A stretch of DNA of 64,000 bases from Timema cristinae (taxonomy: Eukaryota; Arthropoda; Insecta; Phasmatodea; Timematidae), in contig JBCFYV010000001.1 of NCBI GenBank assembly GCA_039000515.1, forward strand, positions 33,502,061 to 33,566,060, written 5' to 3'. The notes beneath the pieces are model-generated. The model searched no databases. It saw only the letters and a list, made by a program, of their open reading frames with translations, and had not been told where the DNA came from. This document shows positions 36,180 through 47,514 of this stretch, piece by piece (positions within the stretch are counted from its first letter, which is position 1; each line of letters opens with the position of its first letter). Position numbers and translations under genes: made by a program.

Positions 36180-36375
36180 AGGGATTGGGCGGTGACGATC
36201 TATTTTCTTTAAGAGGCAACCATTACCTCTTTGTCCAATGGCAGCAATGTAAAGTGTGAACTGTGTTGTTCTTTTCATTGTAAAAGCCATATTGTGTTCG
36301 TTCCTTTTATATGTTTCTATCCACCTTTCTTATACCTTATTCTAAATTTAATTAAACTACCTCGAAAAGAGTTTT
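36180..36375 (+). repeat. Dispersed repeat R, copy 3
   Basis: Starts GGGATTGGGCGGTGACGATC. Close to copy 2; a partial fourth piece (TGTAAAAGCCATATTGTGTT) lies near 33740. Confidence 0.8.
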
Positions 36376-37236
36376 ACCTTTTAGAGATAGTTAGTATGTT
36401 ACAAACTCATTTATACTTACACCTCTTTATTTTTTCGTGACTTGACCATGTTGATAATGCAAACAAATATGAACTGAGGAACTCTTTGGAATTAGAAAAT
36501 CAAAAACATTTTATATAATTATAGAAAAATTTCTTTTCTTTCTAACCGCACCACATCTTACATGTTTGGTTTATCTGCATTTACATTTAAATTAAGTAAA
36601 AAAGAGTATTAAATAATTTTTTATCACAGCACCCTCCATTTTTTTTATGACTTTCTACTTGCAGCACAAGCAAACCCACTTGAAAATATTCTTTTCACAT
36701 TGTTAACAAATTTATACCATAATACATTTCAGTAGTTAAATTTTAATCTGATTTATTTTCCCATATAGTATTGAATTTTAAATAGCATATTATTTAATGA
36801 TTTCAAAGATCACCATGACAATTTTGGTCAAAATTTCAAGTGACCAAAAGTTGGAATTTAACTATACAAATGTATAATTTAAAATTTAAAGAGAGGTTTC
36901 TTTTGAAAAAACTTATTTTTCAAAGTTATTTTTAATGAATAGAATTGTCAAATTCTATGAAATGGGTCAAAAGTTGGCTCGAATTTTAATTGGCTATAAA
37001 ATGTGTACCCAGTGATAACATTAAATAGAAAGCTCTCCACTCTCAAAAAGTAGACACTAGTAGCATAAATATAAATTATTAATTAGTAACAAGATGTATA
37101 CATTTCAACAAGACATATAAAAATATGAATAAATTTTTTTATAGTTTGATTAAATTTATAAATAACAAACATTTTAATAATAAAGTTTTATATAGATATA
37201 ACAATGTTTATATTTTGTCAAGACAAGAATGCTGGG

Positions 37237-37392
37237 TTACGATAGGGCACAACGCCTGGCGACCGATGAATGCTGCTGTTGCTCTGATTGTGAGATAGAT
37301 TGTGCCAGTAGCATGTCAAGGTGTGTCTGTGAATCTAGGGAGGAGGATTCCATAGACAGAGCTAGTGCCTGAGCCAATGCTTCATCTTCACT
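37237..37392 (-). CDS. ZFAND2-like gene, exon 6 (UIM and CaaX end)
   Basis: Encodes SEDEALAQALALSMESSS, a ubiquitin-interacting motif with the central Ala-Leu and the conserved Ser, then a Gln/Ser-rich stretch and the terminus RRCALS before TAA. Acceptor TTTTTTAG. X = Ser in the CaaX box favours farnesylation by general rule. Confidence 0.92.
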   Translation of the reverse strand, partial: SEDEALAQALALSMESSSLDSQTHLDMLLAQSISQSEQQQHSSVARRCALS

Positions 37393-40300
37393 CTAAAAAA
37401 AAACGATGCTTACTTGACAAGTAGCAGGATAAACTGGCCAAACTTACTTGGGTAATGATGGAATAGTAATTGAAACACCAAAATATTACTAACAAAAACA
37501 CATTTAAACACTTTCTTTCAACAGCCATGGATGACTTAAGGAGACAGAAGAGCTTAACAATTTTAAAAGAGAGTGTGAGGCTTCAAAATATTTTAGTCAA
37601 AGGCAAAATCTTCTTTGCTTTGACACCCACAAAAACCTTTGCACCTTAAAACATTTTGAATGAACAAGAAAACTTCACTATACTATGAAAAAGTTAGAGA
37701 TATATCTAATTATCATTATCATAATCATAATTATCTATAATCAAGTTATTGTTAGATATGTCTAATTAAATAAGACATTTCAACAACATTAATCATTTTC
37801 AAAACGGCTTATAATCAGAATTGTAGCAGGTTTTTTTTTTGTCACCTCACCTGTTCAGGCTATACACATGAACTAAGTGGCCAAATTGTCTCGGGTGTCA
37901 CTCTCGTGTTAGACTGACATGCTGATGACAGGTAATTGGAGTTCGAATATCTGTCTCGTGTACTGAGGATGGGTTTCCCTAAATGGTTTCCCTCCTCTCC
38001 TCTGCATAAATGTGGGTACACTTCCTCTAGATTCAAACTTCCTCACCCCTAACCAATTAATGTAATTAGTACATAAGCATATAACTCCGAATGGGTAGTA
38101 AGACGCAATGCTAACAAAAATTGAGGGTGCAAGTAGGCATTTTTCACTTTAAGTAAAGTTTGAATGAAAACTAGTTTTTTAAATAAATTTAATATATTGT
38201 GATTTTTTTTAACTAGACAAAAGGAAATATTAAGGACTCTATATGGTATGAAACTATTTCTTAAAATTAAATTAAATTAATCAAATCAAGAATTTTCAAA
38301 GAAAAGATCAAAATGATTAATGCTATTTTTTAATTTTTTTTTTTTTTGTAAAAATCTTCATAGTTGAGTTGAATTCAAGGCGACTATTAAAATTCAACTC
38401 GAACTTGAATTTTAGAGTACTTACACAGCCCTACTATTAATTCAATAAGAACCTTACCATTGCTCCCTGGATACCAGCAACATTTAGCTGAGGTACTTGC
38501 TTGGCCGATTCAGAAGATTTGGATTTAAGGCGAGCCATCGCAGCTTCTCTATAAATAAAATAATTATATAGTCAAGGTCATAAGTATTTGAATTTCAAGT
38601 TATTTGAAATAAAGCCTATGATTCAAATTTAAGCTAAAACTTGGATGTTTTGAAGGATAAGGAATTTTGATTTTTCTGTATATGGCTATTTTTATTAGTC
38701 TATTAGTTATAGGCTCCATATAAATTGAGGTAGGGACGCAACCAAATAAGGTTGCTATTATTTTACCCAGCCTAAAAAAGACAACAACAAAACTGTTTTT
38801 TTAAATACTTGTTTTATTTTGCATACAACTGTCTGATTGATTTTAAAAATGGTTAGCCTAGTTCCCTTTTAATTAACATATGATTAATTACCTTAAATAA
38901 ATATGTAACATGTAAGTGAAACATTGAATTAAAAGCAAACTAATAGAGCTAAATTAAACAAATGTTATTGACTACTTTGAAGATAATACACATACAATTT
39001 AAACTTAAAATATTATCTTCTAAGTAGTACCAAAGCTTTTACTCATCTCATCATCATCAAATGTTTCCAACCTATGGCCGGGTCAGTTTAGTAAAGTGCC
39101 TCCATTGTCCCCTATCCTTAAACCATTCTTCTCCCTCACATGCACACTTTGTTAGCTGCTCCTCCAATCTCTTTATTTCCTCTATAGTGGTCTTTTCCTA
39201 CATCATTTACATAATTTTCTTTGGCATCCTCTCCTTTACCATCCTTTTACAAACTTCTCAGCTTTCCTCTACTATCTCATATACCCCCCACTCTTTAGCG
39301 GATAACTTCATTCCCAGGGGTGCAGAATATGTCTGAACGTGTGAACGAGGTTCGGGGGAAATTTGGGGCATGGAACTGGCCGAAACCCTAAGCACAAAGA
39401 GTTGCTGTGTCTAGGGGCTAAGCTAATGTGTTAAGAGTTCTAGATAAGAAGTTAGAGGTTGAGATAAGGGGCAGAAGAAAATTCTAATAACTCAACCTGG
39501 CTAATGGTGTGATTGAGTTATCAGTCACCTACCCTACCATGGATGTTTGGTAGCTAGGTAGATAGGCAGGGGAGGGAAGGTAAGGGTGAATGATGTGTTG
39601 TTTTAGTTTGAATTCAGTCACCCTTATATCACGGCCTAATTACACGGTGATGTGCGCACAATTTATTTAAACTCCTGACATGCTTATTGTAATAATTGTG
39701 TAGCCATGAAATTGTATTTAGTGGACCTATTAGGGTTTGTATATTGTACAATAGATAAATGTTTATGAAAAAAATAGATGGTTTAGTGAAACAAATGTGT
39801 ATTATGTCAGCTGTGCTTATTGTGAATGTGTGTGGCAGATATGATAAACTCTGATGTCATGTATATGATAAACACCCCCAAGAAAAAACTAGAAGGATCA
39901 AGGGAGTATTGCAAGTTTTGTAAAACTTAAATTATGTGATAATGTGAAAGACCTTGCAGTAGTGGCGAGTCTCCGAAAAAAACCGAAAATTCTATGAAAA
40001 TTACGAATTAAACCATAGGCCTCCCGGAATGACACTCCATTGCCTCTTACTCTCAAGATGTAAAATTAAATGTTAGTACTGGTAAGCCTACCGGCATCAA
40101 TGAACAATTAATAACAATATGTTATACACACAAGGAAATGGGGAGGTTGCCATTTCTGGGAGACAACTAAATTTTTTATAAGGTAGGTACTATAAAATAA
40201 CTATGATTAAAAATATATTTAAATTTGAATTTTCCAAACTTTGTAGTAGGTAATAATCCTTATTACCTTTAGCCTCTATAAAATAGTCAATGTTTATTTT

Positions 40301-43300
40301 GAGTGCTATAGTTTTCGGGGAATTTTTTAATGAAAATGTTATGTTCGGGGGAAATATTGGATCTCTGAACATATTCAGCACCCTGTTCATTCCTAATCTT
40401 GTTTATCCTCGTGACAGCTAACATGCTCCTCACAAACGTAATTCTCATGGCCTCCACTTTCCTAGTTTCTTTTACAATCAACATGCATGTTTCTGCTGCA
40501 TATGTGACAATGTGTACAACGTATGCCCTGTATAACACTTCCTTACACTTCAAAGGCATTATTACTCTTCTCCATTGCAGATCTCATACACACCTATAGA
40601 CCAACTCCTCTTATCATTACATTCTCTCTATAGGTCCACAGGTAGACCTTCTCTTGGTGGTAACCTTCCTTAACGAGGCAATGGGTGCTGACGATGACTT
40701 GGCTCATCATCAACAACCCTCTCACCCCCAGCCCATCAAGCTGGGAGCCAACTGGCCAGACCCTGTTTCAATCTTGAGGGTTTTGGCCTTGAGCAGTCTC
40801 CTGTCTCTCATCTACACCTGACCTGGTTTCCACTGGGTTTGAAACCAACCTTCACCAGGTTATTCAGATCTCGGGGTACACAATTTGGCGTGAGATCTGG
40901 AGTAAGTATAAGCTAAGCAGAACCCACTAAGTAGGTTCCTTGTATTGCACATCACTACCCATTGTACCAGAGCTTTTACTAACATAATTAAATAAAACAT
41001 ATAATTTAGAAGAATTTTGCTGACCAGTGTCTATTGTTTGTATTTCTTTAAAAAGGCATATTGCTTTTATATGATATAATATAATATTATTGACACACAT
41101 TATTTTCCCTGTGAAGTAACAGTCAAGTAAAGAAGGCAACAAATCAAATCTTCAGCTGGCTTGCCAGTAACTTTATGCCTGGTCTATTTTGCACACCACC
41201 CACCCATTTCTCTTTCTATCCCTTCTATGCTTATTATAAAGTATTGTTACCAAGTTACCTAGCATTTCTTGTTGCAGTATTGCTTTCCTTTATTATGTCT
41301 CTTAATATTTATTTATTTAGCAACCCGTTCAGGTTATACACTTGAGTACTAATTGCACTAATGGATTAAGATTTAGGAAGGTTGAATTTAAAGAAAGTGA
41401 ACCAAATTTTTGTGTGGAGGAAGAATGGAAAAACATTTGAGGAAAACCATCCCCAGTTCACCTACAGATTTGAATCTTGATCTTCCCGTCCTCGGCTGTC
41501 TAGCTCAACACGAAACTAGCGCGTTAGCTAACTACGCCACCAAAGTAGGTCTCTTATTACTCCTTTCCTTATTATATTCAAATTAAAATATGTTTAACTT
41601 AATCCTAAATAATACATTGAAATAAAACTCAATTTTGCAACCATACTTAAAAAAACACATTTTATTTTCGCACTATTACATGAAAGGTTGCGACTGTTCT
41701 GTCTGAATACTGAGTGTATTGGGTGGTTGTGAGATTCAATGGTGTTTATAGATGGGATGGGAGGTGAAAGAGGACTTAAATAAAAGGAGACGAGTGACAG
41801 TTATATCACTGGAGTTCCCTTAAACAAAACATAAACATTCACTTACGCTGTTCTTCTCCTAGCTGCCCCTGCAGCACCCTCACATTGGTGATCTGTTGCA
41901 TGGCGATGTTTCAGGCAGAAGTTGAGTTTACACTCTGGACAAAGCACTTTTACCACCTCCTTTATCCGACAACCTTTGGCCGCACATTTGTTGGTGAACA
42001 CCTGCAACACATACAAGTAATTAATGATATAGATGTGTTCTTTCAGTGTAGATTTACAGAAAACTGTTTAAAACTTTGTACTAAACAGTACCCTAAATAG
42101 GCTACCAAATAAGGGTCCACTCTATTTCTCATGTTTATGCAAATTTATATCTAATACATTTGAAGGGTGCATGGGGAAAAAGGTAAAAAGTCCAATTTTA
42201 ACTCAAATTGAATTAGTGCTTCCGTCTGTTAAAGAATCATGAGACCTTTCTACTACACTTTAGATTATGGTGAAAAGCTCAGTCTGTCATTTTAAAAATT
42301 AATTTAAAAATAAAAGTATTTCCTGGGGTTCTTCTGAGGTTTGATATAATAAATTTGTGCTGGAAAATGTGTGTAATGTGACTTTACCCCTTCTTTTCTG
42401 TAGCCTACCCTTCATTTGTCTAAGTGTGTTTCTTAGCTGTCACGAGGAGAAACAAGACATTAAGTTGTCTGGGGAAGAGTTGGGATACATGCAGGGGCGT
42501 TGCACGAAATATATTTGGGAGGGGGGGAGGAAAGAGGGTGAACCAGTGTCAAAATCCTTACTTCACCAACAAAAGAAACCAAAGGAGTGTGACATTAAAC
42601 CCGCATGTTCACTAATGCATGTTTTAGTTATTATAATTGCTTATAATAATAACAATATGCGACTAATATGTGGTAAAAAAGGATCAACAAGCCCTGGGTT
42701 GGGGATGATTTTATATTATACTACCAGCATTACAAGGCTGCCACAGTAAACAAGTCAGCAAGAAAATATAAGAATGGAATAGTCAAAAGGAACCTAAGCA
42801 GTAACTAGGTCATTTTTAGCACTTTAACAACTTACATTTCTATTAGAATTATCATCTTCCTATAGTTATCAACATCTTGGAAAAAGTAAATTTAAAGCTA
42901 AAACCTCTATATTATGACCCCACCCAAAGTACGCTGTGGCCTCCCAAGTTGGAAACTACTGCTTTATTATAACACACTTGGAAGCTATATTGAACTAGTT
43001 AGCTCCCTGAGATGTAGAACTCGCTCGTAACTTTATCAAAAAATTAACAATTCGATCATGTTTATCTAAAAACATTTTCAACTGTAAAATAGAGCAATAA
43101 AATATTGAGTTTATCAATATTTCTACAATATTTTGATACCTGTCTACGTTCTGCTTCATAGCCTCATGGAAGTTGCCCTAAAATGTTAATAGTGGTATGT
43201 CGATAAACTATTCAAAACATATTGTAATTTAGCGCGTGAGGGTGAAAGGGCTTCCCCTGACATTTTATTAACTAACTAATGGCAAATTCAAAATCAGCAC

Positions 43301-46092
43301 TCTCAAAAATCATGATTATACAAAATTTAATGCCAATTGAACACTAAATAGCACATTCAAAAATGTATGCCAAATTTTAAAACGCTAAAGGGTGAAAATA
43401 AACTTATTTTTTGTTTAAAGTAGTCTTCTTAATTAAATGAAAACTTAAAATAGTTGTAACAATGTAATAGGTGACCTGGCGGTCTAGGGACAAGGTGTTG
43501 GACTTTGGTGCTGAGGGTCCGAGGCTCAATCCTTGGTCCCGACACAGAGTTACCTGATTGCCAAACCCTTCATTCACCTCTGACAAGACGTGTATTAAAC
43601 ATAAATTGTGAATGTGGGGAATGCCAGGCCTCCACCGTGGTTTGGATTCCACGTTAAACTGTAGGTCCTCCATTTCATCTCACAATCACCTTAGCATTAC
43701 ACATAGCGTAAGTGTGTATAATCCGAACGAGTAGTAATAATAATAATAATTAAAATAACTGAAATCATTAAAATAATAAAAATAATAAATAAATATTAAA
43801 TAAATAATAAAAATAAAATAATTAAAAACATTAATTTAATAATAATAATAATAATAATAATAACAATATAACACAGCCCTATTAATCCTCTTCTTTCATT
43901 GTTGCTTTGAACCTATTTTAATAAATGAAATAAGATACATCATTCAATTAAAACTAGTATGGATCCTTGCTAGAAAAATTAGTGTGTATTTGAGAAGTCA
44001 AGACATTAACACTAACTTCAACGTCCTCATTTCATCAGTCAAAGATTTCGGTAAGGAAACAATAAAATGTTGCGAAACATTCCGTGCATTTATGCCTTCG
44101 GAATTCAATAAAGCCCTAATTAAGGGTTTGGCTGTACAACATATGACAATTTGAATCATAAAACAGTGACAGTCTAGCGCCACGAAAATCACAACTAAAA
44201 ACACTTAACTATAAACAAAACATCGGCTGAAAATGCTGACACTTCAAGCATAATTGGCTGAGTGAAATTTTGCTACTGGGCAGCTCATGTTCCCTTATGA
44301 TTCGTTTCCATACCGCATCCAGCATACATTCACCAGCCGTTGTCTTTTTCTAATGACAACGGCGCTACTAGACTATTTGATTAGCTAAGTTTCTACTTTA
44401 CTACAGAAGGAATCTCCTTTCGATGTTTGATGATTGTTGAGGTTGGGATTTTTTGCAGAATATGGATCGACAGTTAGGAAATTTTAAATTTGTTTGTACC
44501 ACCTTCAGTACACCTGACTAGGATAGAACCTCGATCTAATATCCCTGTCTTTGGGGTTATTGCGAGAGTAGTACCTTAGACTACACAGCTACCAAAGCAG
44601 GTTAATGCCTAAAATTACTACCCAACTTAAATTAACTCACACAAACATATTTACTATCAGCCTACAAAAATTTAATTCACCTCATTTAAAAAAAATCTTA
44701 TTAGTTATAAATTTTTGTTTTTACCCTATATTAAACCCATAATCCTTTCTATAAAAAGGTGGTTCCTATACCAAAATGTTAAAGTCAAACTCTGATCCTA
44801 CAAAAATAATGTGCTCAGACTAAGAAGAAATTTAGTCAAATATGATTCACTCAATAGCAATGGAATGATAATTAAGTTGGTGACAGTTTAATTTACCTTT
44901 CGCCGGTCTCTGGCTGGGTCAGATTGGCAATCCCTGTCAATGTGTGCCCCACCACCACATCTGGCTGCTCTCCACGGCCTACCGGGATCGGAGTATTACA
45001 CAAAGGACAAACAGGGACTTGAACATCCTTCTTGTATGCTGATGGACAGTTGTGGTTGTTATATTTAATGTGCTCTTGACTAAACAAATCAAATATATAA
45101 ATTATCACTCTCATTTTGATCAAAATTAACAAAGTAATAATTGTCAAAAATTATATATATACGAAATAATTTTAAGCATGATGTGATGCATTATTTAAGT
45201 ATTGTTAGCACCCCGCCTTACTACTCATTCAGTTTATACACCTATGTACTAATTAAGATGTATCCCCATTTGTATGGGGAAGAGGGTGGGGTAGGGTGGA
45301 GAATGGAAAAACATGCAGAAAAACCTCCCTCAGAGCCAGGATACAAATCCTATGGCAAGGGTAGCACTTTAGCCCACAATGTCACTGAAGTGGATGTTGG
45401 TTAACATTCAAATATTACCTACTAAGCTACTACTCATATTGTAAGAAGTAAAATTATATTAATATAATAAAATGTAAAAGGCATGGTAATCAAAGATGTT
45501 ATCTTAATTACAGTAATTATTTAAAATTGTAAAAAATAAGTTCCAGATACACACACCCAGTGTGTGCAATCTGGTGTCAATCAATCTAATATATTTAAAC
45601 AAAATTAATGTATGACAGTGTTGAGACTCACCAAAACAATTGCTTGCAAGCATCACACTTTAGTGGTAGGAAATCTGAAACAGTTGCAACAAGTTGAATA
45701 TTTAAGAATAAAACTTATACTATGCCTAATACTAGAACTAAGAGATTTAATTGAACTTTTTGAACACAAGAGATCTATTTTACGATTACACGTGCAAGCA
45801 CCTACTACCTTATTCTAACTTCTCTTCCATCTCCACACTAGTAAAGAACTAGGTAGTTTATATGTATTATTTCTTTACCAAGGCTCTAATCATGTAGCCT
45901 AATTGTGATTGTTAATGAATGCCTTTACATTTATTAACATAACTAGCGAATTGAGTTACACTAATAATATGATTAGTATGAAAATATTAATAGTTTAAAA
46001 TGGGTGTTTATTTAATATTCAAGCACATATGCCTTACCAAGTTTTTTACAAGATGAATCAGAACAATGTTCTCCTAAATGTGGAAGTTCCAT
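37237..46092 (-). CDS. ZFAND2/AIRAP-like AN1 zinc-finger protein (six exons, frameshift in exon 3)
   Basis: In this family the protein associates with the proteasome and VCP/p97 and helps clear misfolded or ER-derived proteins. Exons on the minus strand: 46092-46038, 45674-45632, 45079-44897, 42001-41847, 38548-38458, 37392-37237; all GT/AG with compatible phases, total 683 bases. First AN1 finger at residues 10-44 (C10, C15, C25, C28, C33, H36, H42, C44), then VCPLCNTPIPVGRGEQPDVV, a second AN1 finger in exon 4 (KCAAKGCRIKEVVKVLCPEC ... HATDHQC), a ubiquitin-interacting motif EDEALAQALALSM and a C-terminal CALS, a CaaX prenylation box. UIM plus CaaX make it like vertebrate ZFAND2B (AIRAPL). 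Exon 3 lacks one base in a run of four G on the sense strand (44947-44950), shifting the frame between PDVVVG and HIDRDCQSDPA. With the base present the protein would have about 227 residues. Everything else is intact, so a consensus error is likelier than a pseudogene. Confidence 0.93.
37875..38112 (+). mobile_element. SINE family C
   Basis: tRNA-like head with GGAGTTCGAATATC as B box, body CTTCCTCTAGATTCAAACTTCC, and the tail ATAACTCCGAATGGGTAGT followed by AAGACGCAATGCTAA. Confidence 0.85.
38458..38548 (-). CDS. ZFAND2-like gene, exon 5
   Basis: Encodes the linker EAAMARLKSKSSESAKQVPQ and LNVAGIQGAM between the second zinc finger and the UIM. Acceptor TTATAG, donor GTAAGGT; phases 2 and 0. 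Confidence 0.9.
39045..40690 (-). pseudogene. LINE reverse-transcriptase 3' fragment, split by a hAT insertion
   Basis: On the minus strand the C-terminal region of a non-LTR retrotransposon ORF2: PLKCKEVLYRAYVVHIVTYA, AAETCMLIVKE, RSMLAVTRINKIRNE (40560-40390). After the inserted element the same frame resumes as VIR and, with damage, reaches MPKK, EEWFKDRGQWRHFTKLTRP and an ATC-type tail at 39045-39060. Such termini are typical of the widespread insect endonuclease-reverse-transcriptase LINEs. Stops show it is dead. It lies in ZFAND2 intron 4. Confidence 0.82.
39315..40385. mobile_element. hAT-like element, 1.07 kb, perfect TSD
   Basis: Ends CAGGGGTGCAGAATATGT and, on the other strand, CAGGGTGCTGAATATGTT. 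Perfect 8-bp target duplication TTCATTCC at 39307-39314 and 40386-40393. Interior has no transposase I recognise, so it is non-autonomous. Its removal restores continuity of the surrounding LINE frame. Confidence 0.9.
41320..41553 (-). mobile_element. SINE family C
   Basis: On the minus strand a tRNA-like head GGTGGCGTAGTTAGCTAACG, body with GGAAAACC and AACCTTCC, and tail GTATAACCTGAACGGGTTGC. Confidence 0.82.
41847..42001 (-). CDS. ZFAND2-like gene, exon 4 (second AN1 finger)
   Basis: Begins VFTNKCAAKGCRIKEVVKVL and ends in GAAGAARRRT. Cys/His spacing CxxxxC...CPEC...C..H.....HxC fits an AN1 finger. Acceptor GTTGCAG, donor GTAAGTG. Confidence 0.94.
42002..43470. other. Intronic stretch, decayed transposon ends only
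   Basis: Part of ZFAND2 intron 3. Contains a possible truncated transposon start CAGGGGCGTTGCACGAAAT near 42493 and a hAT-like right end CCCAAGTTGGAAACTACTG near 42943-42961, not obviously the two ends of one element. Open frames 42357-42749 and 42424-42615 do not look coding. Confidence 0.5.
43471..43737 (+). mobile_element. SINE family A
   Basis: GTGACCTGGCGGTCTAGGGA head, complete body and tail ATAATCCGAACGAGTAGTAA, merging into an expanded AAT-rich microsatellite. Confidence 0.92.
43737..43862. repeat. AAT-rich expanded SINE tail
   Basis: About 125 bases of AAT/AAAT units growing out of the SINE's (TAA)n tail. Confidence 0.9.
44505..44605 (-). mobile_element. SINE family C, head fragment
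   Basis: tRNA-like part only: on the minus strand GGTAGCTGTGTAGTCTAAGG and GAGGTTCTATCC. Confidence 0.6.
44897..45079 (-). CDS. ZFAND2-like gene, exon 3 (carries frameshift)
   Basis: Completes the first AN1 finger (QEHIKYNNHNC) and encodes the conserved VCPLCNTPIPVGRGEQPD and HIDRDCQSDPARDRRK blocks, which lie in different frames because the G run at 44947-44950 is one base short. Exon length 183, where the flanking phases require 184. Donor GTAAAT, acceptor TTTAG. Confidence 0.92.
45208..45398 (-). mobile_element. SINE family C
   Basis: Right end tRNA-like, left end carries the inverted tail (CTTACTACTCATTCAGTTTA). The plus-strand open frame across it is not a gene. Confidence 0.72.
45632..45674 (-). 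CDS. ZFAND2-like gene, exon 2 (43-bp microexon)
   Basis: Encodes (D)FLPLKCDACKQLF(C), the middle of the first AN1 finger. Acceptor TTTCAG, donor GTGAGT; both codons at the borders are split. Confidence 0.93.
46038..46092 (-). CDS. ZFAND2-like gene, exon 1 with start codon
   Basis: Encodes MELPHLGEHCSDSSCKKL and one base of the next codon, matching the very conserved N-terminus of the family, so the start is secure. Donor GTAAGG. Confidence 0.93.
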
Positions 46093-47510
46093 TGTGTTAA
46101 GTAGATACAAACAATTTATAAAGTCAAAATTATTTTGAAACACACCACAGAATAACGGATCGTAAAAGATAGTAGCACAGCCAAACTTGAACTGGTTAGA
46201 AACAAACGCTGATCAGATTCTTAAATAGAAATTCTGTTGAAATATTGTGAAATTAACCATGAGGCTTGAATGAGGCAGCAGGAATTGACATTTACAAAGT
46301 TATTTTCACAGACAAGTTAACATTTATGTTTGCATCATACACTCAGCAGTTTTAATTATAATATTACCAACTGTACATAGCAAGTTCCCTATCTAAAATA
46401 TTACTCATAAAATGTATTTGTGATTTAAACTTTATAATATAGAATAGATTCTTTAAAAGACTATTAATTTCTAGATGCTAATATTAATTTATTGTTAATT
46501 TTAATGAAGGAATAAGTAAAAATTGCAATTAATGAAAACCAAAAACACTATTTTTCTATACAAAAGACACTGATTATATTAATATGGCTGTATGTTTTAA
46601 GTATTTTAGAGCGTATTTCTACGAGAGTATTTACCAGCGCTGCTGAGCGAAGTTGCAGTAGCTCTGTAATACCCGTAGCAGCGCTGCCAATAAACCCATG
46701 TTTCCTTCTAAAATTTCAGTAATAAAATGGATTTCAATTATCAAGTACTTGCACTTGTTTTATTACTTCAGAGAATATATATATATATATAACAGCGTCA
46801 CCAGTACTGGGTTCACCCTCTACTTTCAACAAGACTAGAAAAAGGATAGTTTATACGTTATTTAAAGAAACAAGAAAAGACGAAAGCAAAATTTTCAAGT
46901 ATTTTACGAAAATCAATCAAATCTCCTGACGAATTGTTAAATTTGTTACAAAATGGAATTTCAGGATTGGACACAAACATGAGAAGATGTGTTCCTCCAG
47001 AATAAATACTTTCTATAACATTAAGGTAAGGAAACATATTATAAAATAAAACAAGTTTAATAAGTTAATAGTGGAGAGATACCTAACTAGGCGTTCAAGT
47101 ATTAAGTAACCTGCTACGGAAGAAAACAAATATTTCAATATTTGTTACCGGCTAAAAGATACTATTTAAGGCTGCACACGTAATAAGCTCACGTCGTGGG
47201 AATAAGAGGAGTTTAGAAAGGGGTGACCCTTAAATAAGGTGGGAAAAAACTTGAAAACTTAGAGATGGCGCAAAGATCCCGTAACTTGTGGAATTGGTAA
47301 AGAATGTGACGTTTTAATTCAGTACCAAGCATTTTAATGGGACTACTTTTTAGGATGATTTAGTAATAATAGTTTGGAAAGATAATCTATATATATTACA
47401 ACAATATTATAATTACATTTAAGTAGCGTGGTAGCATACGTGACACAGTTACGTCTTCAGTAATATTCATTGTATAGATACATTTTTTACATGATAGTTA
47501 CGAGTGTTAA
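46093..47510. other. Upstream region of ZFAND2-like gene
   Basis: Should contain the promoter. I find no convincing heat-shock element. The only structure is an inverted pair CAGCGCTGCT / AGCAGCGCTG (46635-46644 and 46677-46686), about 550 bases upstream of the start codon, and a (TA)n run at about 46777. Confidence 0.45.
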
Positions 47511-47514
47511 TTTT

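Noticed and set aside
42357..42749. 130-codon open frame on the plus strand
   Set aside because: It sits in a ZFAND2 intron across what looks like a decayed transposon end and has no recognisable domain.
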